64,000 nucleotides of DNA from Pseudomonas sp. MUP55 (GCF_034043515.1 NZ_CP138214.1:1798001-1862000), one strand, 5' to 3'; positions 47,076 through 55,955 are shown, counted from the first letter of the stretch. Notes: a model not told the origin generated them from the sequence alone. A program made the numbers and translations.

Positions 47076-48041
47076 ATGTTGTCGCGCCTCTCCGTCGTTA
47101 CCTGCTGCCTGTCTCTCGCTGCGCTTTGTGCGGCAGGTTCCGCGCAAGCCCTGCAGTTGCCCTTGCCGCCGCCCGGTGAGGACATCGTCGGTGAGGTCCA
47201 GGTGATCAAGGCCAAATACGAAGACACCTTTGCCGACCTGGGTACTACGTATGACCTGGGTTATTCGGAGATGGTCGCCGCCAACCCAGGTGTCGATGCC
47301 TGGTTGCCTGGGGCGGGCACGGACATCGTGCTGCCGACACGTTTCATTCTGCCGCCGGGGCCGCGTGAAGGTATCGTGATCAACCTTGCGGAATACCGGC
47401 TCTACTATTATCCCAAGGGGCAGAACGTGGTTTACACCTTTCCTTTGGGGATTGGTCGTGAAGGCTGGGGCTCGCCAATTGCCCACACCAGCATCATTGC
47501 GAAGACGCCGAACCCTACCTGGACGCCACCTGCCTCGATCAAGGCCGAACATGCGGCCAACGGTGATCCGCTGCCCAACGTGGTGCCTGCTGGCCCGGAC
47601 AATCCGCTGGGTCCGTTCAAGTTCACCCTCGGTACGCCGGGGTATCTGATTCACGGCTCCAACATGAAATTTGGTATCGGCACGCGTACCAGTCACGGTT
47701 GTTTCCGTATGTTCAACAACAATGTGCTGGAAATGGCCGGCATGGTGCCGGTCGGCACGTCGGTGCGTATCATCAACGATGCGTACAAATTCGGCAGCGC
47801 CGGCGGCAAGGTCTATCTTGAAGCTCACACACCGTTGAATGACGATGGCACGCCTTCGGTGGTCGACAAGCACACGGCGGTCATCAACGCCTTGCTCAAG
47901 CGTGAGGACCTGGCCAATAGCCTGCGGGTAAATTGGGACCAGGTACGTGATGTAGTCGCGGCTGAGGATGGCTTGCCGACAGAAATCGGTGTGCCGGGCG
48001 TCGCTCCGGTGGCTTCCAGCGCGCCGGTTGATTTTCAATAG
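47076..48041 (+). CDS. L,D-transpeptidase (YkuD family)
   Basis: Periplasmic peptidoglycan cross-linking enzyme of 321 residues. The signal peptide (MLSRLSVVTCCLSLAALCAA, cleavage near AQA) is followed by a LysM-like segment (EDTFADLGTTYDLGYSEMVAANPGVD, about residues 49-74). The YkuD domain begins at INLAEYRLYYYP and carries HGSNMKFGIGTRTSHGCFRM, with catalytic Cys209. A C-terminal tail of about 70 residues is rich in charged residues. Such enzymes form 3-3 cross-links or attach lipoproteins to peptidoglycan. oprI, a murein lipoprotein gene, is the next gene downstream on the opposite strand, so it may act on OprI; that is inference. Confidence 0.92.
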   Translation: MLSRLSVVTCCLSLAALCAAGSAQALQLPLPPPGEDIVGEVQVIKAKYEDTFADLGTTYDLGYSEMVAANPGVDAWLPGAGTDIVLPTRFILPPGPREGIVINLAEYRLYYYPKGQNVVYTFPLGIGREGWGSPIAHTSIIAKTPNPTWTPPASIKAEHAANGDPLPNVVPAGPDNPLGPFKFTLGTPGYLIHGSNMKFGIGTRTSHGCFRMFNNNVLEMAGMVPVGTSVRIINDAYKFGSAGGKVYLEAHTPLNDDGTPSVVDKHTAVINALLKREDLANSLRVNWDQVRDVVAAEDGLPTEIGVPGVAPVASSAPVDFQ

Positions 48042-48080
48042 ACGCCCAAAGCTCTGATGCCAGTCAGTTGAGGCTTTTTG

Positions 48081-48175
48081 TAGGAGCGAGCTTGCTCGCG
48101 AAGAACTCAGGGCCACCGCGTTCATCCAGAATGAACGCGTTGCCTGCACGTTTTTCGCGAGCAAGCTCGCTCCTA
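48081..48175. repeat. Inverted repeat pair (TAGGAGCGAG type) downstream of the L,D-transpeptidase gene
   Basis: TAGGAGCGAGCTTGCTCGCG at 48081-48100 is repeated as its exact reverse complement at 48156-48175. Between them lies a second small palindrome, CGCGTTCAT...ATGAACGCG (48117-48139). It sits between convergent genes. Confidence 0.88.
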
Positions 48176-48200
48176 CTGTCTGGCGCAGCAGATTCCAGGC

Positions 48201-48232
48201 AAAAAAAAGCCGACCCATAAATGGATCGGCTT
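48201..48232 (-). terminator. Rho-independent terminator for oprI
   Basis: On the minus strand, stem AAGCCGATCCAT / ATGGGTCGGCTT (one G-T wobble), a two-base loop and a T tract, about 22 bases after the oprI stop. Strong, as expected for an abundant lipoprotein transcript. Confidence 0.9.
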
Positions 48233-48253
48233 GATAACAACCCCGAAGGATTA

Positions 48254-48505
48254 TTACTTGCGGCTTGCTTTTTCAAGCATGCGCAGAGCGCGCTCGTTAG
48301 CTTCGTCAGCAGTCTGTTGTGCTTTTTGAGCAGCAGCCAGAGCTTCATCAGCTTTACGGTAGGCTTCGTCTGCACGAGCCTGGGAGCGAGCTGCTGCATC
48401 TTCCGTTGCAGTCAGACGAGCTTCGGTTTCTTTGGAGACGCTGCTGCAACCGGTGGCCAGAACTGCGGCCAGAGCCAGAGCAGAGAATTTCAGAACGTTG
48501 TTCAT
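48254..48505 (-). CDS. oprI: OprI, major outer-membrane murein lipoprotein
   Basis: Protein of 83 residues. It has a lipoprotein signal peptide ([20 protein letters not shown]) with lipobox LATGC, then an Ala-rich amphipathic helix with heptad spacing ([40 protein letters not shown]). This is typical of the Lpp/OprI trimeric coiled coil, ending with a Lys (ASRK) that may be linked to peptidoglycan. ATG 48505 is preceded by AAGGGGAA; an ATG 15 bases earlier would add five residues. The terminator is strong, in line with very high expression. OprI is a Pseudomonas hallmark. Confidence 0.96.
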   Translation of the reverse strand: MNNVLKFSALALAAVLATGCSSVSKETEARLTATEDAAARSQARADEAYRKADEALAAAQKAQQTADEANERALRMLEKASRK

Positions 48506-48585
48506 CGTGTTCCCCTTCAAGGACTTTCTATTAGATGGCTACTGTCTCAGAGTGAGCCAATAGCCGGCGTACATACTACCCATTA

Positions 48586-48614
48586 CTTGTAGTAAGTAAA
48601 CTGACGTTGCGCAA
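48586..48614 (-). promoter_or_regulatory. Candidate sigma-70 promoter of oprI
   Basis: On the minus strand TTGCGC (48614-48609) and TACAAG (48591-48586) are 17 bases apart, about 80 bases before the oprI start. The -10 match is weak, and the nearby TAGTAT could serve instead. No experimental basis. Confidence 0.3.
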
Positions 48615-48770
48615 GAAGCAAAAAAATTCTCGCACCGAATCTATTTTGGCTAACCTTTTGAAGGTTTGTATAAAAACTCGCCAGATTTTTTCATTCTGTC
48701 GAAGATTGGATCCAGGCTGAAAGCGCCGGCCCACGTGCGTCAAGCTGTGTGAGTAGATGAAATTTTATAT

Positions 48771-49085
48771 ATGCGAGCTGGCACTTGCGCTGCGCTTGCT
48801 CGTTTCGCTTCAAGCATCTTTTGCTCATCTAGAGGTGACTTTAACAGCGCCAGTTCGTCTCAAGCTTCAACTGCCGGCAATGTTCAGGCTTTCGATCATC
48901 CGATGGTCGAGACGCTTTCTAATAATCCACCCGCGGCAGGGGATGACGAGTGTGCCTTGAGCAATTGCTGGATTGGTGCCTACTATTCCCTACGTGCAGG
49001 TGTGAGCGCTCAGGGTTTTCTCGCTGTCGAAACCGGCACGGGGTGGCGTAGATGTTCCTTCGCCGGAAAAACATCGGTAAGGTAG
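48771..49085 (+). other. Doubtful ORF in the 611-base gap upstream of oprI
   Basis: The gap from 48506 to 49116 holds the oprI promoter region and otherwise only this open frame of 104 codons. It starts MRAGTCAALARFASS, is rich in Ser and Asn in its first half, and contains ECALSNCWIGAYYSLRAG. Third-position base use looks partly coding. There is no clear Shine-Dalgarno, and an overlapping 67-codon frame starts at 48757. It resembles nothing I recognise. It could be a degenerate gene, a leftover of an inserted fragment, or chance. Confidence 0.3.
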
Positions 49086-49116
49086 GGTCAATATTCAAGA
49101 CCCGCGAGGAGTAGTG

Positions 49117-49398
49117 ATGAGCGAGGCGTTGTCCATCCACCATGACCAGGCTGGTCATCAGTTCGAGACCAATGTGGACGGTCATCGTGCCTATCTGACC
49201 TACATGGACCTCGGAAAACAGACCCTGGATATCTATCGCACGTTCGTGCCCAACGCATTGCGCGGGCGTGGCATTGCCGCTGCGTTGACCGAAGAGGCAT
49301 TGAAATTCGCCGAAGAGTCAGGCTACACGGTCATCCCGTCCTGCTCTTATGTGGAACGCTACATGGAGCGCCACCAGCGCCATGCCGCAAAGCTGTGA
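49117..49398 (+). CDS. GNAT-like N-acetyltransferase (YjdJ type)
   Basis: Protein of 93 residues, a short GCN5-related acetyltransferase. It contains VDGHRAYLTYMDLGKQTLDI and the acetyl-CoA-binding loop VPNALRGRGIAAALTEEALKFAE (RGRGIA, about residues 49-54). SGYTVIPSCSYVERYMERH at the end matches the family's C-terminal motif. It is a minimal one-domain form; the acceptor is unknown. ATG 49117 is preceded by GAGGAG; a GTG at 49114 is the alternative. A bidirectional terminator follows. Confidence 0.9.
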   Translation: MSEALSIHHDQAGHQFETNVDGHRAYLTYMDLGKQTLDIYRTFVPNALRGRGIAAALTEEALKFAEESGYTVIPSCSYVERYMERHQRHAAKL

Positions 49399-49410
49399 AT
49401 CAACAGCCAT

Positions 49411-49441
49411 AAAAAAACGCCGGGTTTAGCCCGGCGTTTTT
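49411..49441. terminator. Bidirectional Rho-independent terminator
   Basis: Perfect CGCCGGG/CCCGGCG stem with loop TTTAG, flanked by A7 on the left and T5 on the right. It terminates both the acetyltransferase gene and the convergent DAHP synthase gene. Confidence 0.92.
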
Positions 49442-49472
49442 GTGTGCGCCTGATTCACAGGCACGTGTAGCT

Positions 49473-50549
49473 TCAGGTACGTTTGCGTTTGGGCAATACG
49501 TCCTTGAGCTTGGCATGCATGCTGCGCAGGGTGTTCTCGGTAGTGGCCCAGTCGATGCACGCGTCGGTGATGGACACGCCGTATTGCAAGTCGGCCAGGT
49601 CTTTTGGAATGGCCTGGCAACCCCAGTTCAGATGGCTCTCGACCATCAAGCCGATGATCGACTGGTTGCCTTCGAGGATCTGGTTGGCAACGTTTTCCAT
49701 CACCAGTGGCTGCAGGGCCGGGTCCTTGTTGGAGTTGGCGTGGCTGCAATCAACCATGATGTTTGGCTTGATCTTGGCCTTGTTCAGCGCCTGTTCGCAC
49801 AGGGCGACGCTGACCGAGTCATAGTTGGGCTTGCCATTGCCGCCGCGCAACACCACGTGACCGTAGGCGTTGCCCTTGGTCGTGACGATGGACACGCCGC
49901 CTTCCTGGTTGATACCCAGGAAACGGTGAGGGCTGGAAACCGATTGCAGTGCGTTGATTGCCACCGTCAGGCCGCCGTCGGTGCCGTTCTTGAAGCCCAC
50001 GGCCGAGGACAGGCCGGACGCCATTTCGCGGTGCGTCTGGGACTCGGTGGTGCGGGCACCAATGGCCGACCAGCTGATCAGGTCCTGCAGGTACTGCGGA
50101 GAGATCGGGTCCAGCGCTTCGGTAGCGGTGGGCAGGCCCATTTCCGCCAGGTCCAGCAGCAGCTGACGACCGATGTGCAAGCCGTCCTGGATCTTGAACG
50201 AGTCGTCCAGGTACGGGTCGTTGATCAAGCCTTTCCAGCCCACCGTCGTGCGCGGCTTCTCGAAATAGACGCGCATTACCAGGTACAAGGTGTCGGACAC
50301 TTGCGCCGCCAGCACCTTGAGGCGTTCGGCGTATTCGTGGGCGGCCTTGAGGTCGTGAATCGAGCAAGGCCCGATGACGACGAAAAGGCGGTGGTCGGTG
50401 CCGTCGAGAATGTCACGGATGACTTCGCGGCCCTTGGTGACGGTCTGCAGGGCAGCGTCGCTCAGGGGGATTTCGCGCTTGAGCTGATCGGGCGTGATCA
50501 GGGTCTCGTTGGATTCAACGTTAAGGTCATTGATCGGTAAATCAGCCAT
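49473..50549 (-). CDS. 3-deoxy-7-phosphoheptulonate synthase (class I DAHP synthase)
   Basis: First enzyme of the shikimate pathway, condensing erythrose-4-phosphate with phosphoenolpyruvate; 358 residues. Active-site features of the AroF/AroG/AroH family are visible: FVVIGPCSIHD (about residues 55-65), MRVYFEKPRTTVGWKGLINDP, ATEALDPISPQY, WSAIGARTTESQTHRE, GFKNGTDG and MVDCSHANSNKD (metal-binding His). The start at 50549 gives MADLPINDLNVES; the long upstream frame is unconserved. Which aromatic amino acid feeds back on it cannot be read from sequence. The gene stands alone between terminators. Confidence 0.94.
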   Translation of the reverse strand: MADLPINDLNVESNETLITPDQLKREIPLSDAALQTVTKGREVIRDILDGTDHRLFVVIGPCSIHDLKAAHEYAERLKVLAAQVSDTLYLVMRVYFEKPRTTVGWKGLINDPYLDDSFKIQDGLHIGRQLLLDLAEMGLPTATEALDPISPQYLQDLISWSAIGARTTESQTHREMASGLSSAVGFKNGTDGGLTVAINALQSVSSPHRFLGINQEGGVSIVTTKGNAYGHVVLRGGNGKPNYDSVSVALCEQALNKAKIKPNIMVDCSHANSNKDPALQPLVMENVANQILEGNQSIIGLMVESHLNWGCQAIPKDLADLQYGVSITDACIDWATTENTLRSMHAKLKDVLPKRKRT

Positions 50550-50680
50550 CGTGTTACTCGTCAGGGTCACGGGTGCCGGCCGCCAGCTATCCCCGTGCGG
50601 CGGAGCACAGCATGATTTGGATGCAGGGGGGAGGAACCTTAGCGCGTAACACCGGCCCGCGACAATGGGCAAAGCCCGCT

Positions 50681-51115
50681 TTAATCCAGCACAGGCTGCA
50701 CAACGGCCTCGTGGGAGAACTCACCGGCGTGGCGCGACACCCAATCGCGGGCCAAGGCTTCCAGTTGCTGGGGCGTGGCCTCGGCAGCCTCGTGCAGGCG
50801 GCAGTAGCGTTCGATCTGGCACACTTGCTCGCCCATTCGCGCGCCAAACAGGGCATGCTCATCGGTAAAACTGATGCCGATGCGATAGCCAGCCTCCGCT
50901 TTGCGACACCATGCGACATAGCCTGGGTAGCGGGCGCTGGTACCGAGCGAGGGGATATGCAGATCGACCGCAGTGCCAGGTTGCCAGGCACGTGGCCAAT
51001 TGCACGCAACGCCACCGCGACCGATAGTGCGCAGGCGTTGGCGGGGCAGGGCAGGAGAGGGACGTTGGATCAACTCGACAGCGACATCATCAGGGTGAGG
51101 TAGAAAACGACCCAT
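50681..51115 (-). CDS. PilZ domain protein
   Basis: Protein of 144 residues consisting mostly of one PilZ domain. The N-terminal Arg-rich stretch PRQRLRTIGRGGVACNWPR (about residues 25-43) stands where the c-di-GMP-binding RxxxR and [DN]xSxxG motifs occur. The second motif is altered to TIGRGG, lacking the Asp and Ser, so nucleotide binding may be weak or lost. The rest, GTAVDLHIPSLGTSARYPGYVAWCRK and GYRIGISFTDEHALFGARM, fits the beta-barrel core. It is divergent from the thioredoxin-like gene, about 58 bases between starts. Confidence 0.85.
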   Translation of the reverse strand: MGRFLPHPDDVAVELIQRPSPALPRQRLRTIGRGGVACNWPRAWQPGTAVDLHIPSLGTSARYPGYVAWCRKAEAGYRIGISFTDEHALFGARMGEQVCQIERYCRLHEAAEATPQQLEALARDWVSRHAGEFSHEAVVQPVLD

Positions 51116-51173
51116 GTACACGGACTCCGAGCACCGTCCAGAGGACGGCAGTGGCAGCAGTATAGTGAAGGAA

Positions 51174-51500
51174 ATGGAATTGACCGACCTGGATATCGAC
51201 CAGCAATTGCTGGGATTGCCAGGGTGTTCGCTGGTAGTGTTCACCAGTGTCGGCTGTTCCAGTTGCCGCTGGGCACGCCAGCAGTTTCCGGGCTGGCGCT
51301 TGCCGGTGGACCGGCTGTGCTGGGTAGATGCCGGGCACAACGGCGGCGCGGTCGAACGTTACCAGATCTTTCATTTGCCCGCGTTGTTCCTCGTGTGCGA
51401 GGGTCAGTTTTTTGGGCAATTACAGACAAGTCTTACGCAATCAGCCCTTATCGATGCCCTGAACCACGCACGGACACAAACCCCAGAGGAGTTGCCATGA
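51174..51500 (+). CDS. Thioredoxin-like protein with CSSC motif
   Basis: Protein of 108 residues from ATG 51174, or 111 from GTG 51165; the start is uncertain because the Shine-Dalgarno-like GAAGGA lies very close to 51174. The thioredoxin fold is recognised from VVFTSVGCSSCRWARQQFP (about residues 20-38), the CxxC active site, then VDRLCWVDAGHNGG and a cis-Pro-like HLPALFLVCEG. No signal peptide from this start, so it is cytoplasmic. The stop overlaps the next gene by four bases (ATGA), so it is translationally coupled to the reductase homologue downstream. Confidence 0.85.
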   Translation: MELTDLDIDQQLLGLPGCSLVVFTSVGCSSCRWARQQFPGWRLPVDRLCWVDAGHNGGAVERYQIFHLPALFLVCEGQFFGQLQTSLTQSALIDALNHARTQTPEELP

Positions 51501-52459
51501 CTGCAATTGCACAGCCTTCGCCACGTATCGGCATCATCGGCACCGGCGCCATTGGCGGTTTCTACGGCCTGATGCTGGCGCGTGCCGGGTTCGATGTGCA
51601 CTTTCTGCTGCGCAGCGAATACGCGGTCGTCAGCCAGCAGGGTCTGCGCGTCAACAGTAGCGTGCATGGCAACCTGCACCTGCACCCGGTGCAGGCGTAC
51701 GCCAGCGCCGCCGATATGCCGCCGTGCGATTGGCTGCTGGTGGGCACCAAGTCCACCGGCAATGCAGACCTGGCCCCGACCATCGCCCAGGTCGCCGCAC
51801 CGGATGCCAAGGTAGCGCTGCTGCAAAACGGCCTGGACGTGGAAGACAGCCTGCGCGAGCACCTGCCGCCTGCGCTGCACTTGCTCGGTGGCCTGTGCTA
51901 CATCGGCGTGCATCGCTCCGGCCCGGGCGTCGTCGAGCATCAAGCGCTGGGGCGGGTCAACCTGGGCTATCACAGCGGCACGGCGGCCGATGATCAAGCG
52001 CGCCAGCAGGCGATTGTCGAAGAAGGGGCCGCGCTGTTTCATCAGGCTGGCATTGAGTCTCAGGCCATGGCCAACGTGCATCAGGCCCGCTGGCACAAGC
52101 TGGTGTGGAATGTCCCGTTCAACGGCCTCAGCGTGTTGCTCGGCACAGGAACCAGCGCGATGATGGCCGATGAATCCAGCCGCGCACTGATCCAGGCGCT
52201 GATGGCCGAAGTGGTGCAGGGCGCAGGCGCCTGCGGCCACGACATTCCGGCGAGCTACGCCGAGCAGATGTTCGCCATGACGCAGACCATGGACGACTAC
52301 CTGCCCAGCATGTACCACGACCACGTGCACAAGCGCCCCCTGGAACTGGCCGCCATCTACGCACGGCCGTTGGCCGCCGCCAAAGCGGCCGGCTGCGAAT
52401 TACCGCGCATGCAGGCGCTTTATCAGGCCTTGAGCTTTATTGACCGGCACAATCGCTGA
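51497..52459 (+). CDS. 2-dehydropantoate 2-reductase family protein (PanE-like)
   Basis: NADPH-dependent ketopantoate reductase family member of 320 residues. The N-terminal Rossmann motif is IGIIGTGAIGGFYG (about residues 11-24), followed by LLVGTKSTGNADL and LLQNGLDVEDSL. The catalytic Lys is probably in HQARWHKLVWNVPFNGLS, and the late DYLPSMYHDHVHKRPLELA segment carries the Ser/Asp positions of the family. It may make pantoate or reduce another 2-keto acid; paralogues are common. Coupled to the thioredoxin-like gene by overlap; the nucleotidase gene follows 15 bases later. Confidence 0.9.
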   Translation: MTAIAQPSPRIGIIGTGAIGGFYGLMLARAGFDVHFLLRSEYAVVSQQGLRVNSSVHGNLHLHPVQAYASAADMPPCDWLLVGTKSTGNADLAPTIAQVAAPDAKVALLQNGLDVEDSLREHLPPALHLLGGLCYIGVHRSGPGVVEHQALGRVNLGYHSGTAADDQARQQAIVEEGAALFHQAGIESQAMANVHQARWHKLVWNVPFNGLSVLLGTGTSAMMADESSRALIQALMAEVVQGAGACGHDIPASYAEQMFAMTQTMDDYLPSMYHDHVHKRPLELAAIYARPLAAAKAAGCELPRMQALYQALSFIDRHNR

Positions 52460-52474
52460 TTCGGAGGCACGCAG

Positions 52475-53392
52475 ATGGCGAAGGGGTTGAGCGACAAACT
52501 GGTGCTGGCGATTTCATCGCGGGCCTTGTTCGATCTGAGCGAGAGCCACAAGGTGTACCTCGCCGAAGGGGTGGAGCCCTACCGCAAGTACCAGATCGAG
52601 CACGAAGAGGAAATCCTTGAGCCCGGCGATGCCTTCCCGCTGGTCAAGAAGCTGCTGAGCCTCAACGCCAGCCTCGGGCGTGCCCGTGTCGAGGTGGTAC
52701 TGGTGTCGCGCAACAGTGCCGATACCGGCCTGCGGGTGTTCAATTCGATCCAGCATTACGGTCTGGATATTTCCCGCGCCGCTTTCGTCGGAGGGCGTAG
52801 TCCCTATCCGTATCTGGCCGCCTTTGGTTGCCATCTGTTTCTGTCGACCCATGCCGAGGATGTGCGCAGTGCCCTCGACGCCGGTTTTGCCGCGGCGACA
52901 ATTCTGTCGGGGGGCTCACGCCGGGCATCGAGCGAAGAACTGCGGATCGCCTTCGACGGCGATGCGGTGCTGTTCTCCGACGAGTCCGAGCGCGTCTACC
53001 AGGCGGGCGGGTTGGCAGCGTTCCAGGCCAACGAGCGAGAGTCGGCGCGCCAGCCGTTGCACGGTGGTCCGTTCAAGGGTTTCCTGGCCGCACTCAACCT
53101 GTTGCAGCGTGAATTCGCCGATGAAGCGTGCCCGATTCGCACAGCCCTGGTCACCGCGCGCTCGGCGCCGTCCCACGAGCGGGTTATTCGAACGTTGCGC
53201 GAATGGGATATCCGCCTGGATGAATCGCTGTTTTTGGGCGGCCTGGATAAATCCGCGTTCCTCGAAGCGTTCGCCGCCGACGTGTTCTTCGATGATCAGG
53301 CCGGCCATTGTGAAAGAGCCAGGGAAGTGGTGGCCACTGGGCACGTGCCCCACGGCATCAGTAATGAGTTGAAAATCCACAGCGACAGCTGA
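52475..53392 (+). CDS. 5'-nucleotidase (NT5C type 1 family)
   Basis: Cytosolic 5'-nucleotidase family protein of 305 residues. The sequence has LVLAISSRALFDLSES (about residues 10-25), a region that in the family begins the HAD-like domain, then VVLVSRNSADTGLRVFNSI (phosphatase motif II region), FVGGRSPYPYLAAF, and a late VFFDDQAGHCERA with paired Asp. The early Asp nucleophile is not in the usual DxD form, but that is normal for this family. It hydrolyses nucleoside monophosphates in animals; the bacterial substrate is not known. It follows panE-like by 15 bases, so probably one operon. Confidence 0.87.
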   Translation: MAKGLSDKLVLAISSRALFDLSESHKVYLAEGVEPYRKYQIEHEEEILEPGDAFPLVKKLLSLNASLGRARVEVVLVSRNSADTGLRVFNSIQHYGLDISRAAFVGGRSPYPYLAAFGCHLFLSTHAEDVRSALDAGFAAATILSGGSRRASSEELRIAFDGDAVLFSDESERVYQAGGLAAFQANERESARQPLHGGPFKGFLAALNLLQREFADEACPIRTALVTARSAPSHERVIRTLREWDIRLDESLFLGGLDKSAFLEAFAADVFFDDQAGHCERAREVVATGHVPHGISNELKIHSDS

Positions 53393-53458
53393 GCCGAACT
53401 GCCCAAGGCGCTGCTAAGCTCAGTTGATCTCCGCCATCCTGGCAGCCCAGGAGGTTCT

Positions 53459-53965
53459 ATGATTCGTTCGATGCTGTACGCCACGGATCTTGGCTTGTAT
53501 GCGCCGTACGTCATGCAACATGCCCTGGCATTGGCGCGAACGTTCAAGGCGGATTTGTATGTGGTTCACGTGGTGGAGCCCATCGGGCTGTTCGCTGAGT
53601 CGGTGTTGCAGAGCTACCTTGATGAAAAGGCACTCAGCGAATGGCAGAGCCAGGGGCTGGCCACGGTCATGGCGACCATCGAGCAGCGAGTGCTCGACAG
53701 CTTTCGCGAGGAGCTGGGGGACGGGGAGCAGGACCTCAAGTTGATTCGCTCGGTGCGCGTTATCCAGGGGGACCCTTGCGAGGTGATTCTCGACCAACTG
53801 CATAAACTTTCAGTTGATCTGTTGATCGTAGGAAGTCACAGCCATGCAAGCGCAGCGGCGACACCGCTGGGGCGTACCGCCGCACGGCTACTGCAGCTGG
53901 CGAGCGTGCCGGTTTACCTGGTGCCGTCTCTGCAACGTCGACGCAGTGATGATCGTGATCGGTAA
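53459..53965 (+). CDS. Universal stress protein (UspA family)
   Basis: Protein of 168 residues with the UspA fold. It begins MIRSMLYATDLGLYAPYVMQ, followed by the ALALARTFKADLYVVHVVEP helix-strand, and the C-terminal GDPCEVILDQLHKLSVDLLIVGSHSH strand and loop. The usual ATP-binding Gx2Gx9G(S/T) loop is changed to VGSHSHASAAATPLGRTA, so nucleotide binding cannot be assumed. Shine-Dalgarno AGGAGG precedes the ATG. The 97 bases after its stop are AT-rich and contain the cysB promoter. Confidence 0.9.
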   Translation: MIRSMLYATDLGLYAPYVMQHALALARTFKADLYVVHVVEPIGLFAESVLQSYLDEKALSEWQSQGLATVMATIEQRVLDSFREELGDGEQDLKLIRSVRVIQGDPCEVILDQLHKLSVDLLIVGSHSHASAAATPLGRTAARLLQLASVPVYLVPSLQRRRSDDRDR

Positions 53966-54053
53966 AAAACGATAAAAAGTTCTAGATTTATATATCTTAC
54001 CTTTAATATAGTTATATACCGTCGCTGATACCCGTGGCGTCTATCTGCTTTGA

Positions 54054-55037
<984 letters not shown>

Positions 55038-55058
55038 TACCTTCAGGCGTCACCTCGA

Positions 55059-55100
55059 ACCGGTGCAGTGAGGCAGCCAGCGCCCTCACTGCACCGGTTT
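55059..55100. terminator. Long perfect hairpin between cysB and the GreA/B-like gene
   Basis: Sixteen-base perfect stem (55059-55074 pairs with 55085-55100, AACCGGTGCAGTGAGG) with a ten-base loop. It begins 22 bases after the cysB stop and overlaps the stop codon of the convergent gene. There is no T tract; it probably blocks transcription from both sides. Confidence 0.65.
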
Positions 55101-55581
55101 ATCTGGCCTCGGTCACGGTGAAATATTGCCGAGCACCCGCCACCAGAATCTCTACCTCATCCTCGACACGCTTGCCCAGCAGGCCCTTGCCCAAAGGCGA
55201 GCGCGGGGTGATCACGGTCACTGGCTGGCCGACCACATCGACCTTCAACCCCGCGGCATCCGGCGCCAGGAACAGCCATTGCTGGCGACCGTTCTCGTCT
55301 TCCAGACCTAACAGCGTACCGACTTCGATCCCGCGCTGATCGTCATACCCGCGCAATTGCAGGTTCTGGCACAGCGCCAGCGACTGCTTGATCTCTTCGA
55401 CCCGTTTGGCCTGGCCGGCCGCCAGATAGGACGCCTCCAGTCCCAACGTGTCGTACTTGTTTTCGGCGATGTTCTCTTCGTGTGTCGCGGTCTCGTAGGC
55501 GGTCTGCGCGGCGCGCTGGGCAATGTCGAGGTCGGCGCTGAGTTTTTCCAGGATCAGCTGGAGGACGGCGTGTTTATTCAT
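55099..55581 (-). CDS. GreA/GreB-family elongation factor-like protein
   Basis: Protein of 160 residues from ATG 55581; the start GTG at 55587 adds two residues. A helical N-terminal part rich in Ala, Glu and Gln (AQRAAQTAYETATHEENIAENKYD) is followed by a C-terminal FKBP-like Gre domain (VGQPVTVITPRSPLGKGLLGKRVEDEVEI). It is related to GreA/GreB/Rnk but lacks the GreA acidic tip sequence. It could bind the RNA polymerase secondary channel, but the role is uncertain. It is coupled to the upstream membrane protein gene, whose stop lies two bases before this ATG. Its stop overlaps the hairpin shared with cysB. Confidence 0.85.
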   Translation of the reverse strand: MNKHAVLQLILEKLSADLDIAQRAAQTAYETATHEENIAENKYDTLGLEASYLAAGQAKRVEEIKQSLALCQNLQLRGYDDQRGIEVGTLLGLEDENGRQQWLFLAPDAAGLKVDVVGQPVTVITPRSPLGKGLLGKRVEDEVEILVAGARQYFTVTEAR

Positions 55582-55583
55582 GA

Positions 55584-55955
55584 TCACTCATCGCAGAATT
55601 GCAGGACATTGGCTTTGGTTTTTTCATTCGGGGCATTCTTGTCCTGTTGCAGCCAGAACTGGCATTTGGGGTTGGACAGGTTGCGCGCATTGTTTCGCGC
55701 CTGGTCCAGGGCTTGCTGCTGCGCCTGTTTTTGCAGGTTCTGCTGATACTGCTCGAACATTCGGTTCGGCGGCTCCGGTACGACCACGGTCGGCTTGCCC
55801 AGTTGCTGTACCGCCTGGGCCACCGGTGCCAGGCTCTGCGGGAACAGGTAGCGCGATGCCAGCCAAGTGGTCAGCGCGATGGCGATAAACCCCAGCCACA
55901 CACCTGCGGCGATGGCGAGGCAAAGCTTGGGCAGTGACAGCGAACGGTCAGACAT
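55584..55955 (-). CDS. Small membrane protein of unknown function
   Basis: Protein of 123 residues from ATG 55955 (MSDRSLSLPKLCLAIAAGVW), preceded by the strong Shine-Dalgarno CAGGAGG. One transmembrane helix (about residues 12-34) is followed by a Gln/Ala/Asn-rich extracytoplasmic helix (QYQQNLQKQAQQQALDQARN). A short C-terminal tail CQFWLQQDKNAPNEKTKANVLQFCDE holds two Cys that could form a disulfide. Widespread in Pseudomonas, function unknown. It is the first gene of a two-gene unit with the Gre-like factor. Confidence 0.8.
   Translation of the reverse strand: MSDRSLSLPKLCLAIAAGVWLGFIAIALTTWLASRYLFPQSLAPVAQAVQQLGKPTVVVPEPPNRMFEQYQQNLQKQAQQQALDQARNNARNLSNPKCQFWLQQDKNAPNEKTKANVLQFCDE

Noticed and set aside
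48757-48960. 67-codon frame overlapping the doubtful ORF at 48771
   Set aside because: No ribosome binding site, alternative frame to a better candidate, Leu/Arg-rich composition typical of chance frames.
51224-51496. Longer start for the PanE-like gene
   Set aside because: It would overlap the thioredoxin-like gene in another frame; the Rossmann motif begins close to ATG 51497.
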